Positions 8,763 to 18,074 of a DNA stretch of 64,000 bases are shown here, in pieces. Source of the stretch: Urinicoccus timonensis (GTDB lineage: Bacteria; Bacillota; Clostridia; Tissierellales; Peptoniphilaceae); NCBI RefSeq assembly GCF_900232945.1, contig NZ_OCTU01000004.1:28919-92918 (forward strand). The letters are read 5' to 3'. The notes under the pieces are model-generated. The model saw nothing but the letters and a program-made list of their open reading frames with translations, searched no databases and was not told where the DNA came from. The position numbers and the translations under genes are program-made. Position 1 is the stretch's first letter. The number at the start of each line of letters is the position of its first letter.

Positions 8763-9335
8763 TTACCTCCTTTGCCTTAGTAATTTTTCCATCATATCCT
8801 CTCCATAGTCCTCATAAACTTCCGTGCAGTTTTCTTTTACAATGTCATAAATCTCATACCATAAAAGATTTGCTGTCTTTTGAAACTGACTAGACATCTG
8901 TACAAACGGAGATGCAATAACTCCTCCAGTAGTAGGATGCTTGCCTAATAGTCCAAATTGACTTATTGCTTCTTCACATTGAATGTATCTTGCAAAAGCC
9001 TGAGAATAGGATTCTAATAATCTTGGATTAACTAAGTTCTCACAGTTTCTCTGTTTTAACCAAGACCATGTCTCTTTATATATTTCATCAGCACCAAGTG
9101 GTATTCCATTCTTTTGCTTTGCAGATAGATATTCACTAGGTGCTGGCATATCTGTTCCATCAAGAACTGCACCATCTGGTAAATCAACTGCATCTATTTC
9201 TTCTGGAGTAAATGTTGGAATATCATTCATTAGTATTTCTACTTTTTTACCTTTTTCTATTTTTTCAGCAGCAGACTGTGGTTTACCCCCTGCTTTTACT
9301 CTTCTTCCACCTCTGTATGTTCCGTCTTTAGCGAT
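8763..9335 (-). CDS. terS: P27-family terminase small subunit, apparent ATC start
   Basis: DNA-recognition subunit of the packaging terminase. The body (EIYKETWSWLKQRNCENLVN, PRLLESYSQAFARYIQCEE, GVIASPFVQMSSQFQKTANL) is typical of P27-type small terminases. The first ATG, at 9230, would omit the conserved start. Reading the frame upstream gives AKDGTYRGGRRVKAGGKPQS and on, the expected N-terminus, beginning right after an ATC codon at 9335 that is 7 nt downstream of GGAGG. No ATG, GTG or TTG exists in the 35-codon extension. The 190-residue form fits the family. Family call strong, start inferred. Confidence 0.8.
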   Translation of the reverse strand: MAKDGTYRGGRRVKAGGKPQSAAEKIEKGKKVEILMNDIPTFTPEEIDAVDLPDGAVLDGTDMPAPSEYLSAKQKNGIPLGADEIYKETWSWLKQRNCENLVNPRLLESYSQAFARYIQCEEAISQFGLLGKHPTTGGVIASPFVQMSSQFQKTANLLWYEIYDIVKENCTEVYEDYGEDMMEKLLRQRR

Positions 9336-9350
9336 AGTATCACCTCCTAT

Positions 9351-9464
9351 GTTTATTATTTTCTTTAATAGGGCCTTTGAACCCGTTTTTTTGTGCGTGA
9401 GAGGGCGGCACCGTTGGTATGGAAATCAGCTTTTAAGGTAACGACTCCCCCTCCCCACGTAAAA
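9351..9464 (-). other. GC-rich intergenic stretch, candidate cos site
   Basis: The 114 nt between the HNH gene and terS contain no plausible gene. They include the runs GAGAGGGCGGCACCG and CTCCCCCTCCCCACG, unusually GC-rich and purine/pyrimidine-biased for this AT-rich prophage. In cos-type phages of Firmicutes the cohesive end lies beside terS and the HNH gene. I infer this is the cos region; no nick site can be defined from sequence alone. Confidence 0.4.
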
Positions 9465-9821
9465 CTATCCTCCAAACCTATCTCCACTCTTTGCATGAAT
9501 CTTTGAGTGACAAGATTTACAAAGACTCATAAGATTGTCTTCGTTATTAGTTCCACCACGAGAAAGAGGAAGTATGTGATGTACTTCCTCTACCTTTGTC
9601 ATTCTATTCTCTTTTAAACACATCTCACAAAGTGGATGCTCTGCTACATATCTTTTTCTAATAATTCTCCACGTTTTTCCATAACGCTTATGAGTTTTAG
9701 GATCTCGTTTATATTTTTCATAGTTTCTGTTGTATTCTTTCTCATGTTTCTTACAGAATCGTCCATCAACTAATTCAGGACAACCTGGATGTGAACATGG
9801 TCTCTTAGGTTTTCTTGGCAC
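9465..9821 (-). CDS. Phage HNH endonuclease (terminase-associated)
   Basis: A 118-residue HNH nuclease with a zinc-binding fold: CSHPGCPELVDGRFC then CEMCLKEN and CKSCH supply cysteine pairs, and VEEVHHILPLSRGGTNNEDNL is the HNH core. Such proteins next to terS/terL in cos phages work with terminase in cos cleavage and head morphogenesis. I start at GTG 9821, 7 nt after GGAG, giving the usual VPRKPKRPC start; an upstream TTG at 9863 has no clear ribosome site. The gene precedes terS, separated by the candidate cos stretch. Confidence 0.9.
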   Translation of the reverse strand: MPRKPKRPCSHPGCPELVDGRFCKKHEKEYNRNYEKYKRDPKTHKRYGKTWRIIRKRYVAEHPLCEMCLKENRMTKVEEVHHILPLSRGGTNNEDNLMSLCKSCHSKIHAKSGDRFGG

Positions 9822-9940
9822 TTTATCACTCCATAAAGAAAGCCCTGAAGATTTTATCTCCAAGGCTCGTTTTATTATTCTTTTGCTATTCTAACTATAC
9901 TACAACTACTTACTCTCATTCTATCAACTTTACTCTCCAC

Positions 9941-9969
9941 TTGACTTTTTTCTCAGAAGAAAATATAAT
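9941..9969 (+). promoter_or_regulatory. Promoter of the toxin-antitoxin operon
   Basis: TTGACT at 9941-9946 and TATAAT at 9964-9969 are separated by exactly 17 nt, a near-consensus vegetative promoter facing the plus strand and opposing the surrounding minus-strand phage genes. Confidence 0.85.
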
Positions 9970-9998
9970 TTAGTTAGAAAGTATGAATTTCTAACTAA
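9970..9998 (+). promoter_or_regulatory. Operator palindrome upstream of antitoxin gene
   Basis: A perfect 11-bp inverted repeat, TTAGTTAGAAA (9970-9980) and TTTCTAACTAA (9988-9998), with a 7-bp spacer. It starts immediately after the -10 box and ends in the leader just before the ribosome site (AAGGAGG). This is where an AbrB/MazE-type antitoxin would be expected to bind for autorepression. Confidence 0.7.
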
Positions 9999-10009
9999 GG
10001 AGGTTTTTT

Positions 10010-10267
10010 ATGTTAGTTGAACTAAAAGCTAAATCACAAGTTACTATCCCAAAAGACATAGTAAACTCTATGGAATTAAATCAAGGCGACCAATTTGAAG
10101 TCATAGAAGATAACGGAAAAATTGTACTTGTTCCAGTTGCAATCTATCCAGAACACGTCATAAAAAATTTAAAAGCTGAAGTAAAAGAAATTAAAGAATC
10201 TATAAAAAATGGGACTCAACCTGTTTTTGATTCTATCGACTCTCTATTCGAGGAGTTAGACAAGTAA
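10010..10267 (+). CDS. AbrB/MazE-type antitoxin
   Basis: An 85-residue antitoxin. Residues 1-45 form an AbrB/MazE/SpoVT swapped-hairpin DNA-binding domain (ELKAKSQVTIPKDIVNSMEL, GDQFEVIEDNGKIVLVPV). The C-terminal half is a charged helix that would wrap the toxin. AAGGAGG precedes the ATG. Its stop overlaps the toxin ATG by one base (TAATG), the usual coupling in type II modules. Likely autoregulates through the palindrome at 9970-9998. Confidence 0.9.
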   Translation: MLVELKAKSQVTIPKDIVNSMELNQGDQFEVIEDNGKIVLVPVAIYPEHVIKNLKAEVKEIKESIKNGTQPVFDSIDSLFEELDK

Positions 10268-10533
10268 TGTCCTATAAAATTACTTATTCGAAAGCCTTTA
10301 AAAAACATTACAAAAAACTATCTGATACTGAAAAGAAACAAACGAAAAAGAAACTTAAATTTTTCGTAGAAAATCCTACCCATCCATCTTTAAGAACTAA
10401 GAAAATACAAGGTACAGATGGAATATGGGAGTCCTCTGTTAACATGGATATTCGCATTATTTGGTTCTATGAAAACAATGAGCTGATATTCCTTTTAGAT
10501 ATTGGACACCATGATATCCTGGATAAGTTTTAA
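10267..10533 (+). CDS. RelE/YafQ-family toxin
   Basis: An 88-residue ribosome-dependent mRNA interferase candidate of the RelE/ParE superfamily. Visible: the lysine-rich helix SKAFKKHYKKLSDTEKKQTK, LRTKKIQGTDGIWESSV, then MDIRIIWFYENNELIFLLDI and the terminal GHHDILDKF, as in YafQ/RelE toxins where C-terminal histidines and basic residues contribute to cleavage. Translationally coupled to the AbrB-type antitoxin. The AbrB antitoxin with RelE toxin pairing is a mixed but common combination. It probably stabilises the prophage. Confidence 0.88.
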   Translation: MSYKITYSKAFKKHYKKLSDTEKKQTKKKLKFFVENPTHPSLRTKKIQGTDGIWESSVNMDIRIIWFYENNELIFLLDIGHHDILDKF

Positions 10534-10577
10534 AATTAGTACTATAATAAAAACACGAATTGAAAACGAAAGTTTTG

Positions 10578-10610
10578 CGGGTGATGCATTGATGCGTCAC
10601 CCGATTTTTT
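10578..10610 (+). terminator. Rho-independent terminator of the TA operon
   Basis: GGGTGATGCA and TGCGTCACCC pair around a TTGA loop, followed by ATTTTTTT, in the plus direction right after the toxin gene. No U-tract follows on the minus strand. Confidence 0.88.
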
Positions 10611-11011
10611 TATATCTCTATATTTTTCAAAGCCTTACTATGAAGTCTAAAGATATGTTGAATTGAGTAATTCATTTCAACTGCTATCTTCTCCCAAGAT
10701 TCAAAACAAAGATATCTTTTTTCTAAAACCACTTGAAGTTCTTTATCTTCAATCTTTTTTATTGTTCTTACGATTTCTTTTTTCAAGTCTACCAACTTAT
10801 CTATATCCCTATTAATTTCTTCTTGTAAGTCTATAATCTTTACGATGGTATCTTCAAGTTTAGATGAGCCTCGATTAGGACTCCTCGGCATATCTGATAG
10901 GGTCGATGTAGCTTTTGTTGCTAGAGCATTGAGTGATTCAACTTGCTCCAGCTTTGAGTTTATTCTCTTGTCTAAATAAAAAGCTTGTTTTAAATATTCT
11001 TTTGCATTCAT
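10610..11011 (-). CDS. DUF1492 family phage protein (sigma-like)
   Basis: A 133-residue helical protein of the DUF1492 family, found at the end of early regions in Firmicutes phages. The N-terminal two thirds is coiled-coil-like (DLQEEINRDIDKLVDLKKEI); the C-terminus contains a sigma region 4-like helix-turn-helix (VLEKRYLCFESWEKIAVEMN, then YSIQHIFRLHSKALKNIE). By position, between replication and packaging genes, it is a good candidate activator of late transcription, as suggested for related phage regulators; that role is inferred. Confidence 0.8.
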   Translation of the reverse strand: MNAKEYLKQAFYLDKRINSKLEQVESLNALATKATSTLSDMPRSPNRGSSKLEDTIVKIIDLQEEINRDIDKLVDLKKEIVRTIKKIEDKELQVVLEKRYLCFESWEKIAVEMNYSIQHIFRLHSKALKNIEI

Positions 11012-11059
11012 TTCTTACCTCCATAGGTTTTTGAGGTAAGTTATCCATATAACTTCTAC

Positions 11060-12403
<1,344 letters not shown>

Positions 12404-12685
12404 TTAGTCACCTCCAATCCTCTTTATTATTTCATCAATGTTTTCTTTTAAATCAAGAACATAAACCTTAAAACCTAAATCTTTAAATTGCCTTATTCTC
12501 TTTTTCTGGATTGGTCTTGGTTCTCCTCCAGGTCTTTTTGTTTCTACAAATCCTATCTTACCTTTAGGTAGGAGTATTATCCTGTCTGGTATTCCCGTCA
12601 TTGAAGGAGATGTAAACTTAAGACAAAGACCCTTATTCTCTTTTACTCTTTTAACAAGGGCAGATTCAATCTCTTTCTCTCGCAA
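12404..12685 (-). CDS. VRR-NUC domain nuclease
   Basis: A 93-residue stand-alone VRR-NUC protein (PD-(D/E)xK superfamily, Holliday-junction-resolvase-like). The core is visible: KREKE-like N-terminus (MREKEIESALVKRVKENKG), GIPDRIILLPKGKIGFVETK with the D and ExK residues, and GGEPRPIQKKRI. Start is a TTG at 12685 about 8 nt after GGGAG, inside the end of the preceding gene. Paired with the SNF2-like helicase, a conserved phage arrangement for processing branched DNA. Confidence 0.9.
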   Translation of the reverse strand: MREKEIESALVKRVKENKGLCLKFTSPSMTGIPDRIILLPKGKIGFVETKRPGGEPRPIQKKRIRQFKDLGFKVYVLDLKENIDEIIKRIGGD

Positions 12686-12900
12686 TTTTCATACTCCCTC
12701 CATGCGTTCTCAAAAGTCATCATACAATCATAACAAGCACCCTGGCTTTCTAAATAATTTTTAATCAGTCTTTTCCAGCCCTTAAATTTCCCCGTTTTAT
12801 TTTTAGGAAAGTCTCTATCTTCCTTCATATTTCTTACTAAATCTCCTCTTGGAGACTTTTCATTTAAGTGATTTTTCATCATGTAGTTATAGAAATTCAT
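12643..12900 (-). CDS. YozE/SAM-like domain protein
   Basis: An 85-residue basic protein. SPRGDLVRNMKEDRDFPKNK followed by WKRLIKNYLESQGACYDCM and FENAWREYEN matches the YozE SAM-like fold (small helical bundle). GGAGG lies 4 nt before the ATG. The C-terminus overlaps the start of the VRR-NUC gene by 43 nt. It is the first gene after a 263-nt noncoding gap next to the primase. Molecular role unknown. Confidence 0.75.
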   Translation of the reverse strand: MNFYNYMMKNHLNEKSPRGDLVRNMKEDRDFPKNKTGKFKGWKRLIKNYLESQGACYDCMMTFENAWREYENCERKRLNLPLLKE

Positions 12901-13163
12901 AAATCCTCCATTTTTTTAAGTGTTGTATAGTGTAGCTTTATATAAACCTTTTACACGAGAGAATAAAAATAATATATAAAAGAAAGTAGGCTATAACCAT
13001 TCACACCATACAAAACGCCTATATTAAGCCATTTTACTGTTAAATCAAGTGTAAATAGTCATGTCTTTTTGTAGTTTAGTGTATATATTTTTCACTAATT
13101 AAGAAAAACTTTTTTCTATATAGTCATCTTTATTTAGCCTATAAATGCTACACTAAGATACAT
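12901..13163. other. AT-rich noncoding region with inverted repeat, possible phage origin
   Basis: A 263-nt gap between the primase-helicase and the YozE-like gene. It holds no supported gene. TAGTGTAGC at 12928-12936 and its complement GCTACACTA at 13147-13155 bracket the gap, each flanked by TTTATA-type sequence, with another TTTAGTGTATATA at about 13074-13086. A repeat-bearing AT-rich gap beside the replicative primase is where a phage replication origin could lie. Confidence 0.4.
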
Positions 13164-15365
13164 TTATAAAAAGTCGTCTACTGACTCCATTAAATCATTG
13201 ATGCTTATACCGCTCCATTCAATGCCCCTATTTGTCCTTTTCTTTTCATAACCTTCTGCTATAAGGGCTCGTGAAAAATCTCTATTATTCCTAATGTATT
13301 CTCCATTTGAACCAGCCCACTCACGATAAACTTGGTATAACCTTGCACTCATCTCTTTATAATTTGTACCTTTTATGCATTTATCTGAAATAAAATGGTT
13401 TATCCAATCATTCTCTTCCTTATATGAGCTTTTAGCATCATCTACAACACTACACTTTGGATATTTAAAGCCTGCATCTATATATTCTTTTGCCCCTTCA
13501 ATCATCCACTGTAGAATTGCCCCACCTGCTTTTTCTAGAAGCTTATCTATATAGTCTGTCTTAGGATTTTTAATGGCAACAGAAAATGGAGCCACCACAA
13601 TTCTTCTCCAGGTTCCTCGATCATTAGAGCCCACCTTTGGTAGATGGTTTGTATAGAGGATAGTAGAATGCGTTGGCGTAAATGAAAAGGGTGCATAGTA
13701 TTTTCTTTCTGCTGAAATATCATCAACACTTGCTATCTGCTTTAGCATAGAGCTTGATAATCTTTGACCCTCTTCTGTTTCAGAGGCTAGAATAAATCTC
13801 TTACCACATAACTCAGCAAGATCAACCTTCACATTCTTTGCTCTTGTTGTTAAAGACTCAGCTGGGATTTTACCTGCATAGTCTCCAAGAACATGAGCCT
13901 CTGAATTAAATACTGTAGACTTCCCATTTCCTCCATCTCCATAAGCTATAAGGAGAGCTTCTTCATAAACATGACCTATTAAAGTCGACCCTGCATGATA
14001 CTTTAAGAAATTAATAAACTCATTATCTCCACCAGTTACATCTCTTAAAGTAGATAGCCACATATCCATATTATCCTTACTTGGAGCTAGGGCAGTCATC
14101 TTCGTGCAGTAGTAAGACGGGTCATGCTCTTTTATTTCACTTGTTTTCAAATCAATAACTCCAGCAGGTGTATTTAAAATAAAAGCATCTGCATCTAGTT
14201 TCTCATTTTTAACTTCTAACAAGGACTTAGCTAGTTTTAATATTCCAGATACTTTTCCATGATCGTTCATTTTTTTAGCAAAATTGAGATAAGCTTTTGC
14301 ACTATTTGCTTTTAACTTTGCTTGTGCCTTTTCTTCCTTACTTCCCATCATTTCTGCATCTGCTAATTCTTGATAGACCTCTTTAAATTCAATGCTTGCA
14401 TTTTCTAGAACTTTTTTAGCAGTCCCCATATAAAGACTCATTACTTTTAGTTCAGAATCTTCCCACTTCCTGCCCGTCCAATAAAGCCAGCCTTGAGATA
14501 TCGTGTAGATAGCTTTATTTTTGTTGTGCTTAGTAAAGATTTCAGCCATTGCTATATCTGTAAGTTTCTCTGGCTTATATTCCTCATATCTTTCGTTGTA
14601 TTCTTCAGGTGGAACATAATCTTCACTTGCTGCTACTTTTTTATAAAACTTACAAGCTGACCTCCAGATTTGTTCCAATTCATCATCTGGGAGTGGTGGT
14701 GAGCAAAGACTAGCTTTTTTATTAAATAATTCTCTTGCATCATCTGTCTTTCCATATCGAATTAGAACCCTACCAGCAAAATGGTTCATAGTTGAATTTC
14801 TAGAGCCTTGTTGAATTAAGTCTTGAGAGTTATCGAAGTCTTCAAAGTCATCTTTTAGAATATCAGTTATATATTTCCTTCCCCTAACTATTTCAACAGC
14901 AGGGTTCTTTACTCCAAAGAAAAACCTCGCTCCATCTAGGGCATTGCCATCAAAGAAAGTATAGGTTTCCGCCAAGCTTTCTTTTATTCCTACATATTCA
15001 GCTAAATTTGTGATCTTAGGAATTGGGAAATATATGTGCATTCTTGGTCTTGCAGCTTTTCCATTTTTTTCTTTTCTATGGTTTCTGCTGTAAACTATGG
15101 CAAATTTAACTCCGTCAAAGATTCTTTTTAAATCATTAGCTGAAATCCAGTCATCTGGATTTTCTGAATGATCGTTGTCTATATCCATGGGAACACATTC
15201 CGACTCTATAAAATTATCATTGGACCTGTAGGAGTTTTTATACTTAGCCATTACATGATCAAAACTTGCGGCTTTCTCAAATGACCTAACATCTACTGCA
15301 TTAACTTCATTTGGATAAACACAGTTTGACTCCACTCCCATTAAGTTTGAGGTATATATTTTCAA
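13164..15365 (-). CDS. P4-type phage primase-helicase
   Basis: A 733-residue replication protein. The N-terminal ~300 residues resemble the archaeo-eukaryotic primase-type domain (CVPMDIDNDHSENPDDW, DGVKFAIVYSRNHRKEK, GNALDGARFFFG). The middle has the D5 N-like region (FILNTPAGVIDLKTSEI, TKMTALAP). The C-terminal SF3 helicase has Walker A GDGGNGKSTV near residue 477 and downstream FILASETEEGQ and GSNDRGTWRRIVVAPF. Start is TTG at 15365, 8 nt after GGAGG. Together with the family A polymerase it forms the phage's own replication machinery. Confidence 0.93.
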   Translation of the reverse strand: MKIYTSNLMGVESNCVYPNEVNAVDVRSFEKAASFDHVMAKYKNSYRSNDNFIESECVPMDIDNDHSENPDDWISANDLKRIFDGVKFAIVYSRNHRKEKNGKAARPRMHIYFPIPKITNLAEYVGIKESLAETYTFFDGNALDGARFFFGVKNPAVEIVRGRKYITDILKDDFEDFDNSQDLIQQGSRNSTMNHFAGRVLIRYGKTDDARELFNKKASLCSPPLPDDELEQIWRSACKFYKKVAASEDYVPPEEYNERYEEYKPEKLTDIAMAEIFTKHNKNKAIYTISQGWLYWTGRKWEDSELKVMSLYMGTAKKVLENASIEFKEVYQELADAEMMGSKEEKAQAKLKANSAKAYLNFAKKMNDHGKVSGILKLAKSLLEVKNEKLDADAFILNTPAGVIDLKTSEIKEHDPSYYCTKMTALAPSKDNMDMWLSTLRDVTGGDNEFINFLKYHAGSTLIGHVYEEALLIAYGDGGNGKSTVFNSEAHVLGDYAGKIPAESLTTRAKNVKVDLAELCGKRFILASETEEGQRLSSSMLKQIASVDDISAERKYYAPFSFTPTHSTILYTNHLPKVGSNDRGTWRRIVVAPFSVAIKNPKTDYIDKLLEKAGGAILQWMIEGAKEYIDAGFKYPKCSVVDDAKSSYKEENDWINHFISDKCIKGTNYKEMSARLYQVYREWAGSNGEYIRNNRDFSRALIAEGYEKKRTNRGIEWSGISINDLMESVDDFL

Positions 15366-15752
15366 TTAGGCTACCTCCCTTATATATTGAATCTTCATTT
15401 TTCTCTTCTCAGCAACTCTTATTTCTTCTGCCATTCCAGGACTTATGTTGTCACCAAAGACCCAGACTTCTTCACATTTTCCAAGAAGGACATAATTAAA
15501 ATGCATAGCAAGTCTTCTCTCACTTTCATCACTCATAAACTGAGGAAATAAAAGATGTGGTGCTATGGGAATATTTCCTCTATCCAAGGCATAGCGAGAA
15601 TAAGTTCTTGCCTTAATTACATTATTTTCAACATCTCCAGAAAATGGACTGCAGATATATACCAAGGGATAGTACCTTTTCTCTGTATTTTTAATTGCTT
15701 GATAAGGAGTGGGGTCCTTGCACCCACTCCTGTTGTATAATTCTTTATTCAT
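15366..15752 (-). CDS. DUF4406/DUF7768-like protein
   Basis: A 128-residue protein related to the nucleoside 2-deoxyribosyltransferase-like superfamily. VYICSPFSGDVENNVIKART and NIPIAPHLLFPQFM are typical, with VWVFGDNISPGMAEEIRVAE near the C-terminus carrying the conserved MxxEI. Related phage proteins sit in replication modules and may act on nucleotides, but activity has not been assigned. The stop directly precedes the primase leader and the start overlaps the zinc-ribbon gene end by 8 nt. Confidence 0.75.
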   Translation of the reverse strand: MNKELYNRSGCKDPTPYQAIKNTEKRYYPLVYICSPFSGDVENNVIKARTYSRYALDRGNIPIAPHLLFPQFMSDESERRLAMHFNYVLLGKCEEVWVFGDNISPGMAEEIRVAEKRKMKIQYIREVA

Positions 15753-15945
15753 AAATATCCCTCATTGTTTCACTACAAGTATTACAGTAAACTTGAGTAG
15801 AAAATAAATCTCCATCTTCTAATACTTCATTTAAGTCTACTCGAACTTCTTTTCCACACTTTGGACAGGTGCAAAAGACATTCTCATCATTTATTTCAAT
15901 ACTTATTTCCATGGCATCATTGATTTTTTCTTTAACATAAAACAT
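15745..15945 (-). CDS. Small zinc-ribbon protein
   Basis: A 66-residue protein with two cysteine knuckles, CTCPKCGKE and CNTCSE, suggesting a structural zinc ribbon. Start at ATG 15945, 7 nt after GGAGG; the longer in-frame extension to 15999 lies inside the polymerase gene and has no ribosome site. Function unknown; DNA or protein contact is a guess. Confidence 0.65.
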   Translation of the reverse strand: MFYVKEKINDAMEISIEINDENVFCTCPKCGKEVRVDLNEVLEDGDLFSTQVYCNTCSETMRDIYE

Positions 15946-15958
15946 AAATAAACCTCCT

Positions 15959-17890
15959 CTAATCTTTCTTATAAAATTCGCTTTCAAATCCATCTGCATC
16001 TAAGATAAGTCCAGGTGCCCAAATAGGAACAACGGACATAATTTGATTTACTTCCTCGATACTAGATGAATCACTTTCTATAACAACTTCATCATGAATA
16101 TGCATGACGATATTAAATCCTTTTTTCTCAAGTCTCATCATAGCCTCAGCTAGGATATCTCTGGCTATTGCTTGAACTATATTCTCTACAAATTTACCAC
16201 CATAGGATTCTATCTTGTCCCATTTATTTCCTACTACGATTCCTTCATAGACAATTGACTCTCCACCAAATCGATTCGTCCCGATTTTTGCCTTTGGATA
16301 AGCAAGCCTTCTTTTTGAAGGTAGCTCTATGAAAAGAATGCCTTTTTCATAGCTAATAACTAGGCTCTTATATTCTTCTTTAGTTCTAGTCTTTACAACT
16401 CTTTTTACTACAGAATCAATATCCCACCAAAGACTTACTATATTTGGATTTGCCTCTCGCCAGGAATCGACTATTGATTGAAGTTCATCTTCAGATAAAC
16501 CCATATCAATTCCACCCATTGCCTTAAGAGCACCTAAGGCCCCTTGATAACCACAGGCTAAAGTAGCAATCTTCCCTTTTTGTCTAAGATGTCCGTTTAC
16601 TCCATGCTTTTCAACTGGCACTCCAAACATCCTAGATGCCGTTCTACAATAGATGTCTTCTCCATTTTCAAATGCATCCAATACCCACTGTTCTCCTGCA
16701 AGCCAAGCAAGAACACGAGCCTCTATTGCTGAAAAATCTGAAATAATAAACCTGGTGCCTTCTTTTGCTATAAAGGCCGTCCTTATTAGTTGGGATAAAA
16801 TATCAGAGGGTGATTTATATAAAATTTCCATAGTTTCATAATCTCTATTTTTTACAAGATTCCTAGCTATGTCTAAATCTTTTAGATTGTTTCTTCTTAA
16901 GTTTTGAACTTGAATAAGCCTTCCTGAGTACCTTCCAGTTCTATTTGCTCCATAGAATTGAATCAGACCTCTTGCTCGATTGTCTTTTCCTTTTACATTT
17001 TTCATAGCATCATATTTCCTAACTGAAGACTTAGATAACTCTTGTCTAAGTTCCAAGACTTCTTTTATATCTCCTTCAGCATTTTTAAGAGCAGACTCTA
17101 CATCTTTTTTAGCTAAGGAATCTATCTCTAAGCCTTTTTTATTAAGCCAATCTTTTAGTTGTAAGGGAGAGTTTGGATTCTCAAGACCAGTTAATCCTAT
17201 GGCTCTATCCATATTTTCTTCTCGTAAAATTTCATCGAATTTAATAGCTGATTCAACTAAAGCTTCATCAATCAAAATTCCTCTGTCATTTATGTTTTGG
17301 TCTACCCAGTAGTTTTCCCATTCTGAATAAGGCATAGGAAAGGCTGATAATTTTTTCTTTATAGCCATTTCTGTTTCCACATCCCTTTGGTTGTATTCCT
17401 TAAAGGTAAACCACTTTTTTAAATCGTGATGTGGTAGATTTCTTGTTCTCATACCATTGATTTTAGTAGGTTTACATGGAATAGAAAAATATTTAATAAG
17501 AGCCTTGCCTTCATTCATCTTTTGCTTATCTAGTTTCAAAACCTCCCCGACTTTCTCAAGCGATAGAGGTAGACCAAGATAGGCTGACCAAATCATAGTG
17601 CAGTACCAACCTTGAGGTTTTAGTCTCTTACCTAAAAACCTAGATAGACACACCCTTTCAAAATTCGCGTTAAAAGCCCACTTTTCTATGCTTTCATCAC
17701 TAAGTGCTGATAATATTTCTTTAGGAATAAGCTCTCCATTTACCAAATCTATGACTTGTACTTTCTGATCATTTAATGAATATGCAAAGAGGAGGATTTC
17801 AAAATCCTCACTCTCGGCATATTTGTATACACCACTTTTGCCTAAATCAATTGAAGAGAATGTTTCAAGATCTATGGACAATCTCTTCAT
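15959..17890 (-). CDS. Phage family A DNA polymerase
   Basis: A 643-residue replicative polymerase. The 3'-5' exonuclease begins at LSIDLETFSS (Asp and Glu of ExoI) with FNANFERVCL as ExoII. The polymerase domain has motif A ISDFSAIEARVLAWLAGE (~residue 390), an O-helix-like RQKGKIATLACGYQGALGA, and motif C MHIHDEVVIES near 610. No 5'-nuclease domain is present, usual for phage enzymes of this type. I start at ATG 17890 within the end of the upstream gene; SD is weak, so coupling is likely. Confidence 0.94.
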   Translation of the reverse strand: MKRLSIDLETFSSIDLGKSGVYKYAESEDFEILLFAYSLNDQKVQVIDLVNGELIPKEILSALSDESIEKWAFNANFERVCLSRFLGKRLKPQGWYCTMIWSAYLGLPLSLEKVGEVLKLDKQKMNEGKALIKYFSIPCKPTKINGMRTRNLPHHDLKKWFTFKEYNQRDVETEMAIKKKLSAFPMPYSEWENYWVDQNINDRGILIDEALVESAIKFDEILREENMDRAIGLTGLENPNSPLQLKDWLNKKGLEIDSLAKKDVESALKNAEGDIKEVLELRQELSKSSVRKYDAMKNVKGKDNRARGLIQFYGANRTGRYSGRLIQVQNLRRNNLKDLDIARNLVKNRDYETMEILYKSPSDILSQLIRTAFIAKEGTRFIISDFSAIEARVLAWLAGEQWVLDAFENGEDIYCRTASRMFGVPVEKHGVNGHLRQKGKIATLACGYQGALGALKAMGGIDMGLSEDELQSIVDSWREANPNIVSLWWDIDSVVKRVVKTRTKEEYKSLVISYEKGILFIELPSKRRLAYPKAKIGTNRFGGESIVYEGIVVGNKWDKIESYGGKFVENIVQAIARDILAEAMMRLEKKGFNIVMHIHDEVVIESDSSSIEEVNQIMSVVPIWAPGLILDADGFESEFYKKD

Positions 17891-18065
17891 AGCTATCACT
17901 AAGCTTTGTTAATTCTGCTAAATTATTTTTTCTATCTTCTTTTATTTGTTTTTCTATTTTTCTGATATCTCTATCTAGTTCTTTTAGTTGAGCTTGTAAA
18001 AATCCAAGCTTATACCATAAAAAGGACCAAATAGCTAAAACTATTGCTGTAATTAAATAGTCCAT
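17865..18065 (-). CDS. Small membrane-anchored coiled-coil protein
   Basis: A 66-residue protein with one N-terminal transmembrane helix (YLITAIVLAIWSFLWYKLGF) and a charged coiled-coil tail (LKELDRDIRKIEKQIKED). GGAGG is 5 nt before the ATG. It overlaps the polymerase gene by 26 nt. No family recognised. Confidence 0.6.
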   Translation of the reverse strand: MDYLITAIVLAIWSFLWYKLGFLQAQLKELDRDIRKIEKQIKEDRKNNLAELTKLSDSYEEIVHRS

Positions 18066-18074
18066 TTCTGCCTC

